From the NCBI GenBank assembly GCA_036320915.1, contig JAXBDG010000013.1, positions 1,240,001 through 1,304,000 on the forward strand: a stretch of DNA of 64,000 nt, given 5' to 3'. Positions within the stretch are counted from its first letter, which is position 1. Each line of letters begins with the position of its first letter. Below the pieces are notes generated by a model. That model was not told where the DNA came from. It saw only the letters and a program-made list of their open reading frames with translations, and made no database searches. Positions 23,085 through 35,397 of the stretch are shown in pieces. The position numbers were made by a program, and so were the translations under genes. This stretch comes from Linnemannia elongata. Lineage: Eukaryota > Mortierellomycota > Mortierellomycetes > Mortierellales > Mortierellaceae.

Positions 23085-24110
23085 ATGTCTTCAACAGAAG
23101 TAATTTCCTCCACTGTCCCAACAGCCAAGCCCAGACGAGGCCTGGCATCGATCAAGACCATGTTCAGCACCAAGAGACACACAGTCGCCCAGATCCCCTC
23201 TTCTTCTACTCCTATCTCTGAGGAGGATTCGACCCACACTCAATTGCCTACACCTTCGGACTCTCCCTCAACCGCCGATAGCGCAGAGTCTTCGCAGCAT
23301 TCGCAGTCCGCTTCGTCATCATCGTTGCACAAGGCCTCGTCGCTGTTTACGCCCAACCCGAAAAAGGCCCAAGAAAAGGCCGCCGAGAAGGAAAAGAAGG
23401 AGCAGGTCAAGCAGGCCATTCAGTTGAGTACTGTCGACCATCACGGCGCATTCTTGCCCCCAACCCCACTCGAGAAGGGCTACAAGGATCACTTCAAGGA
23501 TAACGATGAGGACTACTTTGATACCATTATCTCGACTCCTCCTGAGCGTGTCAGGACCTTCCTTTCTGCTGCTTCGACCATCAGCCCCGGCATGTTCTCC
23601 CTCCCCTCCAGCAAGATCAAGAGACATACTTTCACGTCCTTCCCTACGACCAACTTTTCCAAGCCTCCCACTACCGCATCGGCTCCAACGTCTCCGAGGA
23701 CAGCTTCTATGGAGCAGATGGCCAGCTCACCTGTCAGCCAGCAGCAAACCCCACCCACGGTTCCACCCAAGGATATGTGCTACACTCCCAAAAAGCAACA
23801 GATCCGTAACCGAGCCCAGATTTCGTTCTTGACGGGTGACGGATCGGACGAAGACCTGACTGAAGCCCTTGCAGACTCGATCGGCTCCCTGCTATCCTCT
23901 TCAGGCCCTGCCTCGCCTTCGTCACAGGAGGTCCCCGACTTGATGGCTGATGACGACGAACACTCTTCTTCTGGGTCCGAATCGCCTTCGTCATCGACCA
24001 ATGTCTCACCCAGACATTCGACCGCCTCGCTCCAGACTTCGGGAAAGATGATGAAGAAGTGGCAGCCTGAGGAGCTTAGCCTTGGAGGTGAACTTGCCAT
24101 CTCGCACTAA
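23085..24110 (+). CDS. Hypothetical Ser/Thr/Pro-rich protein
   Basis: A single exon of 341 residues starting MSSTEVISSTVP. The frame continues upstream of 23085, but the translation there is Leu/Ser/Pro/Phe low complexity from a CT-rich leader, and the AAAAATG context at 23085 suits a start. I do not recognise a family. Visible: a basic patch near residue 20 (KPRRGLASIKTMFSTKRH), a Lys/Glu-rich stretch at about 100-115, a possibly conserved core RNRAQISFLTGDGSDEDLTE near 240, an acidic Ser-rich region, and a C-terminus WQPEELSLGGELAISH. No membrane segment or signal peptide once the leader is excluded. Many Ser-Pro/Thr-Pro sites suggest a phosphorylated regulatory protein, but that is only inference. 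Confidence 0.65.
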   Translation: MSSTEVISSTVPTAKPRRGLASIKTMFSTKRHTVAQIPSSSTPISEEDSTHTQLPTPSDSPSTADSAESSQHSQSASSSSLHKASSLFTPNPKKAQEKAAEKEKKEQVKQAIQLSTVDHHGAFLPPTPLEKGYKDHFKDNDEDYFDTIISTPPERVRTFLSAASTISPGMFSLPSSKIKRHTFTSFPTTNFSKPPTTASAPTSPRTASMEQMASSPVSQQQTPPTVPPKDMCYTPKKQQIRNRAQISFLTGDGSDEDLTEALADSIGSLLSSSGPASPSSQEVPDLMADDDEHSSSGSESPSSSTNVSPRHSTASLQTSGKMMKKWQPEELSLGGELAISH

Positions 24111-24256
24111 GTTGGCATCTTGTGGCAATTGCTCCTTTCTCTTCATCCCCTACCTCCTGCTCCCCACCTCAGTAATATATCCTTGTACCTATAGCCTTTC
24201 GCACTGCTCTCCTTCCATTATATTTTAGTAGTTCTTCGTAATTCATAATACCATAT

Positions 24257-24300
24257 CTCTATCTCTATCTCTATCTCTATCTATATCTCTATCTCTATCA
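24257..24300. repeat. (ATCTCT)n microsatellite
   Basis: About seven imperfect six-base units in the 3' flank of the Ser/Thr-rich gene. Confidence 0.85.
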
Positions 24301-24371
24301 ATCTATCACTTGTCTTCGTATTCCATGTCCCCCTTTTTTCGACAATGCACATGTGTCCATGGAAACCTAAC

Positions 24372-24377
24372 AATAAA
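24372..24377 (+). terminator. Polyadenylation signal AATAAA for the Ser/Thr-rich gene
   Basis: AATAAA 262 nt past the stop codon. Confidence 0.35.
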
Positions 24378-24829
24378 AACGTTACCCAACTCCTTCGAAA
24401 ATATCAGAAATGAAATCGCTCAATTGATATCAATCCAACATAACGGACTTTTTTTTTTTTTTTTTTTTTTTTTCTAGTCTTCTGTTTCTCCAAAATAACC
24501 ACATCCCTTTCCCTCCTCCCCATCTGCGGAAAGGAGGAAAGGACATTGGATGCGGACGGTGCAGCATGCAAGATAGATAAATAACTCCTTCTCCTCTCCC
24601 TATCCTCGTTAAATAACGGGTTTACTGTTCAATGGATCAGCGTTTTCTTTTTTTTTTTTTTTTCCTTTAGTTTTCTGCGGTTACATCATACGGCCCTACC
24701 CAATAATCTATCATTTTTCCCCCAAGGGTGGAAAAAAAGAAGAGCGAGGCAATTGTTTTGACTTGTTTTTTATTTTGGTTTTTGGAGTAAGTGTTGCATG
24801 CATACATGCATTCATCTGGGCGGAGGGGG

Positions 24830-24863
<34 letters not shown>

Positions 24864-25028
24864 GTGATCAACAACAACAGAGAGAAGGCAAGAGGAGGAA
24901 AGGAGAAGCGGTTTTGCGCTCCCGCGTGCCGGCTTTTTTTCCCAATTACTTTTTGAGGTCCAGACAAATGAACATACTCGCTGTTGCCCCGGCTTTTGCA
25001 TCCATTCAGCTTAGGAATCCAATTCATG

Positions 25029-25091
<63 letters not shown>
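25029..25091. repeat. 63-base poly(A) tract
   Basis: Sixty-three uninterrupted A on the + strand, the longest homopolymer in the window. No flanking target-site duplication or upstream retrotransposon sequence was seen. Confidence 0.9.
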
Positions 25092-25092
<1 letters not shown>

Positions 25093-26196
25093 ATTTGGGA
25101 CCCTTGAAAAAAAAACACACAATACCTCGATACTGTTTTTTTTTATATTTTGGAAAGTTGCGCAGACTGGCATATACCCTGAATGAAAAAAGAGTGGGCT
25201 GAACCGTGGGCTGACTTTTGTTGTCTTTTTCTTTCTTTGATACGGGATTTGTGGTCAAGGTGGTAAAGACTGGGGAGTGCAGCCAAGCTCAAAGTCGAAA
25301 TCAAAGTCAAGTCGTCGAAACAAATCTAGGAAGCGTCGAGGCAGAAGGAAGCGATGAGGAGTGAAACAAATCCAAGCGCCTGCCTACAGAAATGGACTTT
25401 TGTAATGACCAACAAACCCCCCCCCTTGTGGCATTGTGGGCGGAAGGGGATGAAGGGTGAAGTTGTGCGAACAGGAGGCGAAAGGCGCAAAAGGAAGGAA
25501 GGAAAGGATGTATAGGATTTCATCATCAGGCACCATTTGTCAAACACACCAGAAGAGCTAGCCTGGAATGGGTGGGCTAGGAGGTGACTAGCAGAGCTGA
25601 AGAGAGCTGGCTCACACCTGTGGAACCACTGCAAAGAGCAAAAAAAAACACCATCGTCTAGCGCGTTAGTTTTCTTTGGCTGCTCTCTTTTTTTTTTTGT
25701 ATTGGCTTTTTTCTTTTGCATCATGAAGGTCCAGCTTCATTTCGGTTCGTTTCTGTAGTAAAGTAAAAAGGAAAAAGCATGACCTCTGACCAGATACACC
25801 AAAACAGAAGAACAAGAAATTCCTTGGATGCTTGTACGTGAATGGTTGTAACGATGTAAGTAAGGTACTCTTTATGCTGCACTCGCCATAGGTTCCCTGA
25901 CCTTCTCCCCTTCCTTGGCCGTTTGTTCATTTATTTGTTTGGTTCAAATCTTAAGAGAAAAAGAAGGCTGTTGGACTTTTCAGGTTATTTTTGACGAAAT
26001 CTCGTGGTTGAAGGCATTAAAAAAAAAGTATGCACCAGTCTCAGCCGCAAGGATTGGGCACTCAACTGAAATGAAGTTGAAAATTTGCATACCTCTCCAT
26101 TCACGTACCTTGCATGCATGGTATGTATGATGTTCTCTTTCCCTTCTTCTGTCGTGTACTTAGGCGGATTATCAATCGGACAAGAAATGCCTCTTT

Positions 26197-26202
26197 TTTA
26201 TT
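26197..26202 (-). terminator. Polyadenylation signal (AATAAA on -) for 5-oxoprolinase
   Basis: TTTATT on the + strand, 78 nt beyond the 5-oxoprolinase stop. Confidence 0.45.
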
Positions 26203-26279
26203 CTTCCTACAGGCTATCGCCTTCGGACTCGATGGAGACTAGAGCTGGGAGTAAAGAACCGTCCCCCGTCCCCTTTTTT

Positions 26280-26898
26280 TTACACGCTGGCTTCTTGGAG
26301 GGACTGGTACTCGTTAACACTACCCCTGGCGAAAACTTGTTGTTGCTGGAAGACAGGGAGAGACGAGTCTGGATGCAAAACGCCATCTTTACTACCCCAG
26401 GCACCTCCACCGGGAGTACAGATCAAGAGACGATCCCCAGCCTTGACATGGGCCGTGTTCTTTCCAGAAAGATTGACCGTTCTGAAGATTGTTTCGGTCT
26501 CGTCCTTGCTGATCGTAGAGACCGATTCCTCGGCAAGGAGGAGGCCATCCTTCTTGCGGATCGTACGCTTTTGGACCCACAAGTTCTTCCCCGACGCTCC
26601 GGGCCCACCGCCTGCCATGCCGTAGGGCTGGAAGACTCGGCGCTCGCTCAGGATCGATACCTCCATGGGTTCCAGGAACTCGATATCGCGGACCAGACCT
26701 TCTCCTCCAGGGTGAAGACCTTCTCCTCCTGACCCGGCACGGAGTGCAAACTCACGAAGGATGACAGGGTATCTCCGTTCCAGGATCTCAGGGTCTGTAA
26801 TACGCGTGTTAGTCATATGCTATGAGTACAACCAAAATAAAAGTATGCTTAGTGATATTAGACTTTTACAAAATGAACCCCATGATTTGAATGCACCC

Positions 26899-26934
<36 letters not shown>

Positions 26935-29900
26935 GTAACTTACAGTGTGGACACCGCTTTGTCCGTTCCAAGTGGGTCCGGCACCGGCACCTCCAGCAAT
27001 GGTCTCATAGTATCCCCAGCCCTCAACAACCTTGGCATCACCCGTCTCCGCATCCAAGGTCTTACCACCAACACCGAAGGTCAAGTTGTTCATGCAACCC
27101 TGGGATGCACCGCACACCTGGAAGGCCTTCAAGATCACATCGACCAATCTTTGCGAGACCAAGACATTACCTCCGACCACAGCAGCCGTCTCCGAGGGGG
27201 CCAACATCGACTTGTCGGGAATGTTGATTGTGACCGGGGACAAGCAGCCTTGGTTCAGCGGGATGTCCATTGCAACCATGCAGCGCAAGCAGTAAATGAT
27301 GGCCGAGTGGGTGACCGAGACTGGCGCGTTGCAGTTACCGTACACCTCTTCGCTAGTGCCCTCGAAATCAAAGATGGCCGATCCGTCTTCGGGGTTGATC
27401 TCGATACGCAGGCTGATCCTGCTACCGTCGTCCATGAAATCCGAAGCGACCAAGTCCTTGCCCTGCGAGCGACGCAATGCGCCCTTCAAGAGGTCGCGGA
27501 CGGCCATCTCAGCGTTCTTGCGGATGTGCATCATATAGGCCTGGACCACATCCAAGCCATACTCGCCAATAAGACCCTTGACCAAGCCAATACCCTTGTG
27601 GTTGGCAGCGACCTGTGCCTTCAGATCCGAGACGTTATCGCGCAGGCAGCGAGTTCCACTGCAGCCAGGGTACTTGGCGGGCTCATCCACAAGCAGCTTG
27701 GTCAGTCCCTCCAAATCGAAGTGGCCTTTCGAGACCAACTTAAAGGACCGGATCGCAGCACCCTCCTGGTAGAGCTCCTTGGAGTTGGGAGGCATCGATC
27801 CTGGCAGAATGCCTCCGATATCGGCATGGTGTCCGCGGGAGGCGACAAAGAAGACAATCTTGCCATTGTTGAAGACAGGCGTGATGATGGTGATGTCGGG
27901 CAAATGGCTTCCTCCAGCAGCAGGATGGTTGGTCATAATCACATCGCCCTCAGTAATGTCGCCCTTGTAATACTCCATCTGGTATTTGACAGCGTGCGAC
28001 AATGATCCCAAGTGGACAGGGATATGAGGCGCGTTAGCAACCAGGCCTCCGTCGGGTCCAAAGAGTGCACAAGAAAAGTCGAGGCGCTCTTTGATGTTGG
28101 TACTGATAGCAGTCTTTTGGAGAGTGCGTCCCATCTGCTCGGCGATCGACATGAAGCGATTGCCAAACACAGCCAGCATGATGGGATCCATCTCGGTGGT
28201 CACCTGCGACTTGTGTCCATCGCCAATGGTGATGACAACGGTACTGGATGTAACCAGACCTGTGCAGAATGGCTGGATCAAGATAGCCGAGTTGGCGTCC
28301 ATGATGATGGCGGGTCCTGCAACGGTAGTGCCAACAGGCAGCTTCTCGAGCAAGTAGGTGGGAGTCTTGTCGTTGCGTCCAGTCTCAAAGTAGATGCTGG
28401 TCAAACCTTCGACGTTGGAAGGATCAACAGGTGCAGACTTCAAAGTCTTAATCTCCTCCTGAACAGACAAGGACAAAGACTGAGCCGACTTGCCAATGCC
28501 GCGAACACGGACATCATCGACAATAATATCGCGGTCAGGCAGATGGAAACCAAACTCGTACTTGTAGTTCTCAACAAAGGCCTCGGAAAAGTTCCAGTCG
28601 TCCGCAGCCTCAGGCTTGAGAGTCATGAGGGCGCAGTCTGTACCATTGTATCGGAGGTTGAGGTAGATCTCACAATCGATGTGATCCTTCTCGAACCCCT
28701 GCTTTCCGAGTTCTTCGTGGCACTGGGAGACGAGGGCATTGATTCTCTCCTTCAACCCTGGCAAGGATTTCTCAGAAAGGGTCTCGGAACTGGGCTCTTG
28801 TGCCTCATAGACGACATCGGCCAAGGACAGTCCGTAAGCAGAGAGAACCGAACCGTACTTGTGGATAAAAATGCTGGAGATTCCCAAGGCGCGTGCAATG
28901 GCGCAGGCGTGCTGACCTCCTGCTCCTCCAAAGACGGAAAGAATATGCTTTGATGCATCATGTCCCTTGGCTTCTGTGAGAGCGCGAATAGGACGGCACA
29001 TAGACTCGTTGGCGACCTTGATGAATCTTTAGGATGTAATTTTGGTTTTTTCAGTTCCCTGCTCGCATTAGTTGCATGTTGACCTTTGCAATCATGTCAA
29101 AGATAAACGCCATAAAACTTACCCATATGCGACCTCGTCAACAGACATGTTGTTCCACTGAAGACCCTCTGCCTCCTTGTCCTTGGCCATATAGGTGTTG
29201 ATCTCCTTCGTGAGCTCCTCGAACTTGCTGCGTGCAATTGCAACATCCAATCCTTCGTTCTCCTTGGGGCCGAAAATCTTGGGGAAGTACTCGGGGTTCA
29301 GGCGGCCAAGGACCAAGTTGGCGTCGGTCACAGTCAATGGGCCACCCTTGCGGTAGCAGGCAGGTCCAGGGTGCGCAGACGCACTCTCTGGTCCGACCAC
29401 AAACGTTCCGTTTCTGAAGAACAGCATTGATCCGCCTCCAGCAGCGACAGTGTTGATGTCCAACTGAGGCGCTTGGACAGTCACTCCAGCCGTGGTTGTC
29501 TCAAACACGTGCTCGTACTTGCCACTGAAACGAGACACATCCGTACTGGTGCCTCCCATGTCGAACCCAATGACAGGGACACCGTCCTTGGGGTCGTACG
29601 CTGTCATACCATATCCGACAACACCTCCAGCAGGACCGGAGAGAATGGCACGGAGACCCGAGAAGTGGCTGACGGGGACCAGACCACCATCACTCTGCAT
29701 GAACTGCAATGAGACGTTCTTGGTGAGGTTCTCATCAAATCCACTAACGAATCCATCGACATAGGTCTTGATACATGGTGTCAAGTATGCATCAGCGGTG
29801 GCAGAGGTTCCGCGGGGAACCATTTTGATCATGGGCATGATGGCCGAAGAGAGAGAAATGTGAGTGAAGCCGATCTCCTGAGCGAGCGCGCCCACTGCCT

Positions 29901-31270
29901 GCTCGTGGTCGATAAATGTGTAAGAGTGAAGAAGACAGACAGCGATGCTCCTGAATCCTTGGCTGTAAAGGTCCTGAAGCTGCTCCTTGATCTTGCTCAT
30001 GTCTATTTTATCACACATGAATGGCGTTTCGTAAGTATTGTGATGAGAGAAATAAACTGCAGCCACTGTCGTTTGAACACGATAGTTAATCGTACCTGGT
30101 TTTTGTAGCACATGGACGTATTCTCCGGAGATACCCTTGACGAAAGATGGGTCGTTAGGGTCAACGTTCTCAACAACACCCATTGGACTTGAAGTGTATC
30201 CGACCAATGTGACTCTACCAACAAGGACGCGTCAATGCGACAAAGGAAGTAAGAACACGATCGCTTCCAGAAGAGCATTGGTGGTGAGCCAGTTGTGCCT
30301 GAATAAGTGAGAGGCGTCCTACCTCTCTTCGACCTCCACGACAGACTGGTACAATACATCTGGCTTGGTGATGGACAGATCAAAGATCTTGGGACGCGAC
30401 TGATTGCCTTTAAGATCGACAAGACGGTTGGACGAAAGGGAAGCGATGACTTAGTATCTATCCGCATGCTTGCATGTTTTTGCCACCAGACCTGCCACGA
30501 GCCTTGATGACACTCAGAGGTTGAAAGTCGAAGGCGAACAAGTATGTATTTGCATTGTGCTCTCGGACCCGTGGTTGGAGTCAACACACGTTTCTCCGAG
30601 CCTCCCAACATTGACCTCGTTGTTTTTTTCAGTCCTCCTGATGCTTCGACATCTTACCGATCAACAAGAGATCCTACAGTTGCATGAATCGAAAGAAGAG
30701 ATGCAAAAACAGTTACGACCGGAGGGCAGACACGAGGATACGGTTGAGCACACTAAATAAACCGGTAAAATGGTTTTAGTGTAATGATGACCCTCGAAAA
30801 TACCTTGAATCCTTTTGTAATTAATAATGCGCAGCGTTCACCCTTTCTCTCTAACAACGCGTTAGTTGCCACTGTGGTTCCCATACGAATCGACTCTACA
30901 TCAGAACAAACAAATGTTGAGCGTGAGAACAATTGATGCAATTTGAAATTGAGCGCAGAAGGCTGACAAAGTGAGAACAACGTAAGCGGAGGATGTGATA
31001 GGGGTTGTTACCGAGTTCATCTGTGGCGACGAGCTTCTCGCGTGGGTGAGGCTTTCCGGTGGCGATCTCGAGGATGCGGCGGATACCCTCTCTAGGCGCA
31101 TCTGGGTAATTGCTAGGATCAACCGAGAGCAGTTTGACGACGAGTTCCTTGCGTCCGGTGGGGTATGTGTCGGAGACCGGAACGGGGATGGAGGCGACAC
31201 AGTCTGTGAAGGTTCCGCCTCTATCGATGCAGACGCGAATGCCGTTCTTGTGAGTTGCAGTGGTGACCAT
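26280..31270 (-). CDS. OXP1: 5-oxoprolinase (ATP-hydrolysing)
   Basis: Eight exons: 31012-31270, 30804-30895, 30658-30673, 30323-30407, 30096-30214, 29123-30002, 26944-29026 and 26280-26819; all phases close, about 1,357 residues. The N-terminal half is the HyuA-type ATPase domain: [10 protein letters not shown] near residue 17, [39 protein letters not shown] and [16 protein letters not shown]. The C-terminal half is the HyuB domain ([51 protein letters not shown]). The enzyme opens 5-oxoproline to glutamate with ATP in the cytosol, in the gamma-glutamyl/glutathione recycling route. It is a little longer than the yeast enzyme. Exon 3 is only 16 nt (coding DLLI-type residues) and is needed to restore the DLLLIGNQSRP segment. 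The gene diverges from PRC1/Ase1. Confidence 0.96.
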
Positions 31271-32033
31271 GTGGATGAGAAGAGTGTGTTTGTTAGGTAA
31301 TGAGGGAAGTGTGAAGAATGAAAGTGCGAAGTGTGATGAAGAAAGGGAAAGAAAAGAAGAAAGAAGTAAGAAAGTTGTGGGAAGGTTGTCCTACACGCAG
31401 TTTGTACCTTCTCGGTGTGAGCGTGCAGCTGTTTCGCATCCAAAAGAGGGCAACAACTCGATCCAATTGATCCTCAGTCAGTCAGTCAGTCACATCTCTT
31501 CTTTTCTTCGCAGAGGATTGCGCAAAGTGAAGCGATACAAACGGCTCGATCGAGAGAGCCTGTCTGGGGATAGAAGGAGAGAAGGAGAGAATAAAAAGAA
31601 GGGTTCTCATCTTTCCCATATTCAACCGTGGGAAACAGCGCCCACTCACTACTCGCAAAAAAGATACCTCTGGTTCTGGGGATCAGTCAATCCAACACGC
31701 ATTATTGTAGGCAAGCTCACTTGAACCATCGTCGTCAATTTTGTGCCCTGAGTCTTTACTTTTGTCCGTGGACACAAAGCAGTCCCGTCCTGGTCTTGTT
31801 TTCCTTACCGCGTCCCATGGTCTTTTTGTTGCTCTACTTTTTTACTCCTGGCCACCAAACATCAATAACTCCACCACCACCACCAACAACAAGGCAACAC
31901 AATCGCATTTTGCAACTTCGCGCATTCGCAAAAGGGAACCAACAAGTCAACTCTCTGACACTTGGCTTACCTGGACACATTACACGCAACTCCCAACCCA
32001 AGGACATATGCATCTGCCAGTCAACACAGAGGA
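31271..32033. promoter_or_regulatory. Divergent intergenic region, 5-oxoprolinase / PRC1
   Basis: A 763-bp gap between two starts. It contains an (AGTC)n run at about 31475-31491 and no clear TATA box. No gene seen. Confidence 0.45.
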
Positions 32034-35000
32034 ATGTCATTAAATGATTTCCTAGCCGAACTGGCAGTCAAGTACGAGGGTCTCGAAACTCTCTATCTCG
32101 ATATTGGAACGCCAGAACAACAAAAGGAAGAAGAGTCCCAGGCGCTATTCGAGAAACTACTCGTTGTCCTCAATGACCATATACAGCAAGTTGCCCAGAC
32201 AAAGGACGCCTTCACACAGGAGACGGACCGGATGTGGGACAATATGCAACGGATGAACCGACTTATGGGTCAGAGCGACGAGGCTCCAACAAAATTGATC
32301 GACACTCTCGCCAACATGACCCTTTGGGACCGCCGCGCCACACTTCAAGAAGAATATAGCTACATTTACGACGTAAGGCTCGGACATTATATTTGCTTCT
32401 GGAAGTGATCTTCCCCTGACCACCACACAGATGATCGCCGAGACTGACGCCAAACGTTTTGTTGCCAATTGATTAGCAATACACCCAAAAGCTTGACGTT
32501 ATAAAAAGGCTGCACAAGGAGCTCGAAACATACATCCCCATTCTCGGACCAGCATTCGTCAATCCAGGACCATTCCCAGAGGAGGGCGCCGAAGTGTCGT
32601 TTGAAGTCATGCAGACTTTCTCTGACAACATCGCCGAGTGCGAAAAGGAGCAGGTACGATTTAGCAATGATGGCGACTCCCATTCACGCAGATATCATGT
32701 GATAGCACAGCATAAGTGAAACGTAATAATATCACCTAATACTCGGCAGTTGCGCTCTACGAATGAAATATTTAGAAAACGAGGATAAAGAAAGTAGAGG
32801 CCGATATCACCATAATCAAGGACATATGGAATGAACTGGGAACAACGGAGCGGGACACGTTTGATCAGGAAGTCATTGAAGGAAGCGGCAGCGAATACCC
32901 TATTAGCGATGATGTCCTGAGGCGGCTGGAGAGGAAGAAAACGGAGGTAGGTAGCCTTTGTTGCGGTTATCTATGTAGCCTCGGCAGAACATTGAAACGC
33001 CAGTCGCCGTCATCAGGTTCATATTAACGTCTTGCGCCCATCTTTGTTATAGCTGCAAGTTGAACGCTCAAGACGGGAGATTGTTCTTCAGGAACTTCAG
33101 GCGGAGGTGACAAGATTGTGGGATAAACTGCGTATAGATGTGGACGAGCGCGAAGAATTCCTGGCTGGACATAGAACCTTGTGTGTGGATACGATACGAG
33201 CTGTATGTATTTAATTTGCTCCGCAAAGTGTATTATCTTGCTGTTCTATCGTGAAGAATTGCTATTAACCACAAACTTATTTCGTCAATCTATAGTTCAA
33301 GGAAGAACTAACGAGACTGGAGGAGCTTCGAGTTCAAAAAGTGCAGGACTTTATTCTCTTGGAGCGGGAAGAAATTATCGAACTTTGGATGCAACTTCGA
33401 TATGGTCACGAGCAGCAGGAGAGTTTTACTCCGTTTTATGACGATTCTTTCACCGAGGAAAACTTGACCGCACATGAGAATGAAGTGGCTCGCCTGAAGC
33501 AGGAGAGGGAGGAAGCAGCTCATGTTCTTGAAATTGTCGCGAGGTATGAGGCGAGACTTCACGCCATTGAGGAGCTCGAGAAATCCACCCGCAGTGCCGA
33601 CCGATTCAACACGAGAGGAGATCCTGGTCGATTGCTCAGGGAGGAGAAGGAGCGAAAGCAGAATGCGCGTGAACTTCCTAAGCTCGAGGCAGAGCTGACA
33701 GAAGCGCTGAACAGATGGCAAGAGGAAAAAGGGCATCATTTCCTGGTATATGGCGAGGAGTATATCCATACTATGCAGGCTGCTGCTCAACTAGCCCGTG
33801 AAGGGAAGGAGAACGAGAAGCGGGACAGGGTACGTTCTTGTAAACCAGTCTGCTTCAAAGCAATGTTTATATGGAGATTGGATCATAAAGAAACTAACAC
33901 ACGCTTTTCTAACATTTCAGGCGGAAAGGAGACACAAAGCACTGCATGGATCCAAGAATCCGAAAAAGATTGGACTTCAGTCTCCCAACCCTCGACGCAT
34001 ATCTCCCAACTTGGTGCCTCCAGGGGAAAGCTCGGGAAGGCGATCACCGCCATTAGGATCTAGTTCACCCATGCCTCAAACACCCACGTCCAAAAGAATC
34101 GGATTTCCAAGTCGACCAGGAACACCATCATCTCAGCACACCAGGACTATCCCATCCTTTGCACCGACGACTCCGACAAGGGCGCGATCACACACTCTCC
34201 ACTCTATCCCTCCTCCGTCAACATCGCAGACTGCATTCCTTCAGTCATCTCACAGTCTTCAAGCGCTACAGCTTCAGAAACAGAGCGGCAACAAATTTAA
34301 TTCTCGGAGCGAATCTCCCGCCACAGCTTTTCCAATCACGAAACTGCCGTCAACCCCAAGCTCCAAACAGTCCACAGCTCGCAGTCTGGGCCCAACTTCG
34401 ACGATTGCTTCCATGAGCCTCGACAACAACAGGGATAGCAAGAGGAACCCGTCGATTATCTCTATCTCGTCTACAACAACCGAAGTTCACGCAGGATCTT
34501 TCGCATCTAGCCGTGATGCGAAAACAGGGCGACCCGTTAGTTACGACCTTACAGGACATGGCATGGATGAGGACGAGGATATGCCTCCGAGAACCCCTCG
34601 TAATTTGAAACGGACTGCTGCAGACATGACATCTCCAATTTCAACACCGCCTGGATCGCCTAGTCTCTACCTATCTCGAAAGACTGCGCGAAGCGGGTCA
34701 GCAGCAGCACCAGCACCGGCTACAGGACATATGGCAGAAAGGAGTCAACAGGGATACAGGGACTCGCCTTTCTGGGACGAGGATGATTCGCTTCTTGCCA
34801 TGGCTGCTGCGGCTCAGGAACATCGCAGTCCCAGTGTGGCAGCTAGATCAAGTCCGTTTGTGCAGCAGCTTTTGGAGACGGCTCGATGCAGCGAGGTGGG
34901 TGCTGATAAAGCCACTCCTGTTACTTCAGCTGCTGATGACTTTACGCGAGAGGCAAGTGTGATCGAGATGAGAAGGTCGGAGGCTGCGGCATTCTTTTCG

Positions 35001-35159
35001 ACGCCGAAGAAACCAGTCGTTGTTGTTGACCTTGTTCATGGGCAGGACGACGGGAGCGAAGGTTGGGTGACCGACACGGATGAGTCGCCTCAGTCGAGAA
35101 GGCAGTCCAAAGTGGGTCGGGAAAACCCCGACGCCCAAACGGCCGATCTGACAACTTAA
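32034..35159 (+). CDS. ASE1: PRC1/Ase1/MAP65 microtubule bundling protein
   Basis: Exons 32034-32372, 32477-32653, 32776-32946, 33053-33202, 33296-33829 and 33921-35159; all phases close, 869 residues. The ATG at 32034 (MSLNDFLAELAVKYEG) is the first real ATG of the frame; the open frame upstream has none. Residues 1 to about 455 are long helical coiled coil with family features, including LWDKLRIDVDEREEFLAGHR and LEREEIIELWMQLRYG, then the conserved microtubule-binding stretch ARYEARLHAIEELEKSTRS and DPGRLLREEKERKQ. The last 400 residues are a disordered Ser/Pro/Arg tail with many Ser-Pro sites, where Cdk1 regulation is expected by analogy. The family crosslinks antiparallel microtubules in the spindle midzone. 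It shares its upstream region with the divergent 5-oxoprolinase gene. Confidence 0.93.
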
Positions 35160-35331
35160 TGTCCTTACTTATGGCCCCACAAACAAAAACAACAACAAAT
35201 CACACAGCAGTTTCCTTTCTTTTTTCATCCCTCGTTTTCTTTCGTTTCTTTTTTCTTATTTATCGTTTGTTATTTTCCTCCTTTGTTTCGTCCCTTCTTC
35301 CACCGCTCGCTCTGTTGTACCATAGCATTGT

Positions 35332-35339
<8 letters not shown>

Positions 35340-35371
<32 letters not shown>
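35340..35371. repeat. Poly(A) tract in convergent 3' region
   Basis: About 32 A between the tails of PRC1/Ase1 and the GNAT gene. Confidence 0.8.
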
Positions 35372-35373
<2 letters not shown>

Positions 35374-35397
35374 TCGATCCCTGCAAATATTTATTAA

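Larger units (their letters stand above)
24111..26279. other. Convergent 2.2-kb region with no gene seen
   Basis: Tail-to-tail gap between the Ser/Thr-rich gene and 5-oxoprolinase. It holds an ATCTCT microsatellite at about 24257-24300, several long T or A runs (about 24450-24473, 24832-24860) and the 63-base A run at 25029-25091. Open frames here are homopolymer artefacts. Confidence 0.5.

Noticed and set aside
24791..25258. Lys- or Phe-rich open frames on both strands
   Set aside because: Translations of long A/T homopolymers.
26761..28005. Open frame of about 414 codons on the + strand
   Set aside because: It is antisense to the 5-oxoprolinase exons, its translation resembles no family, and it crosses a T homopolymer in an intron.
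28012..28953. Open frame of about 313 codons on the + strand
   Set aside because: Antisense shadow of the HyuA/HyuB coding exon; high-GC third positions of the real gene remove stops here.
31962..32033. Upstream extension of PRC1/Ase1
   Set aside because: The frame is open but has no ATG; the family-like N-terminus begins at 32034.
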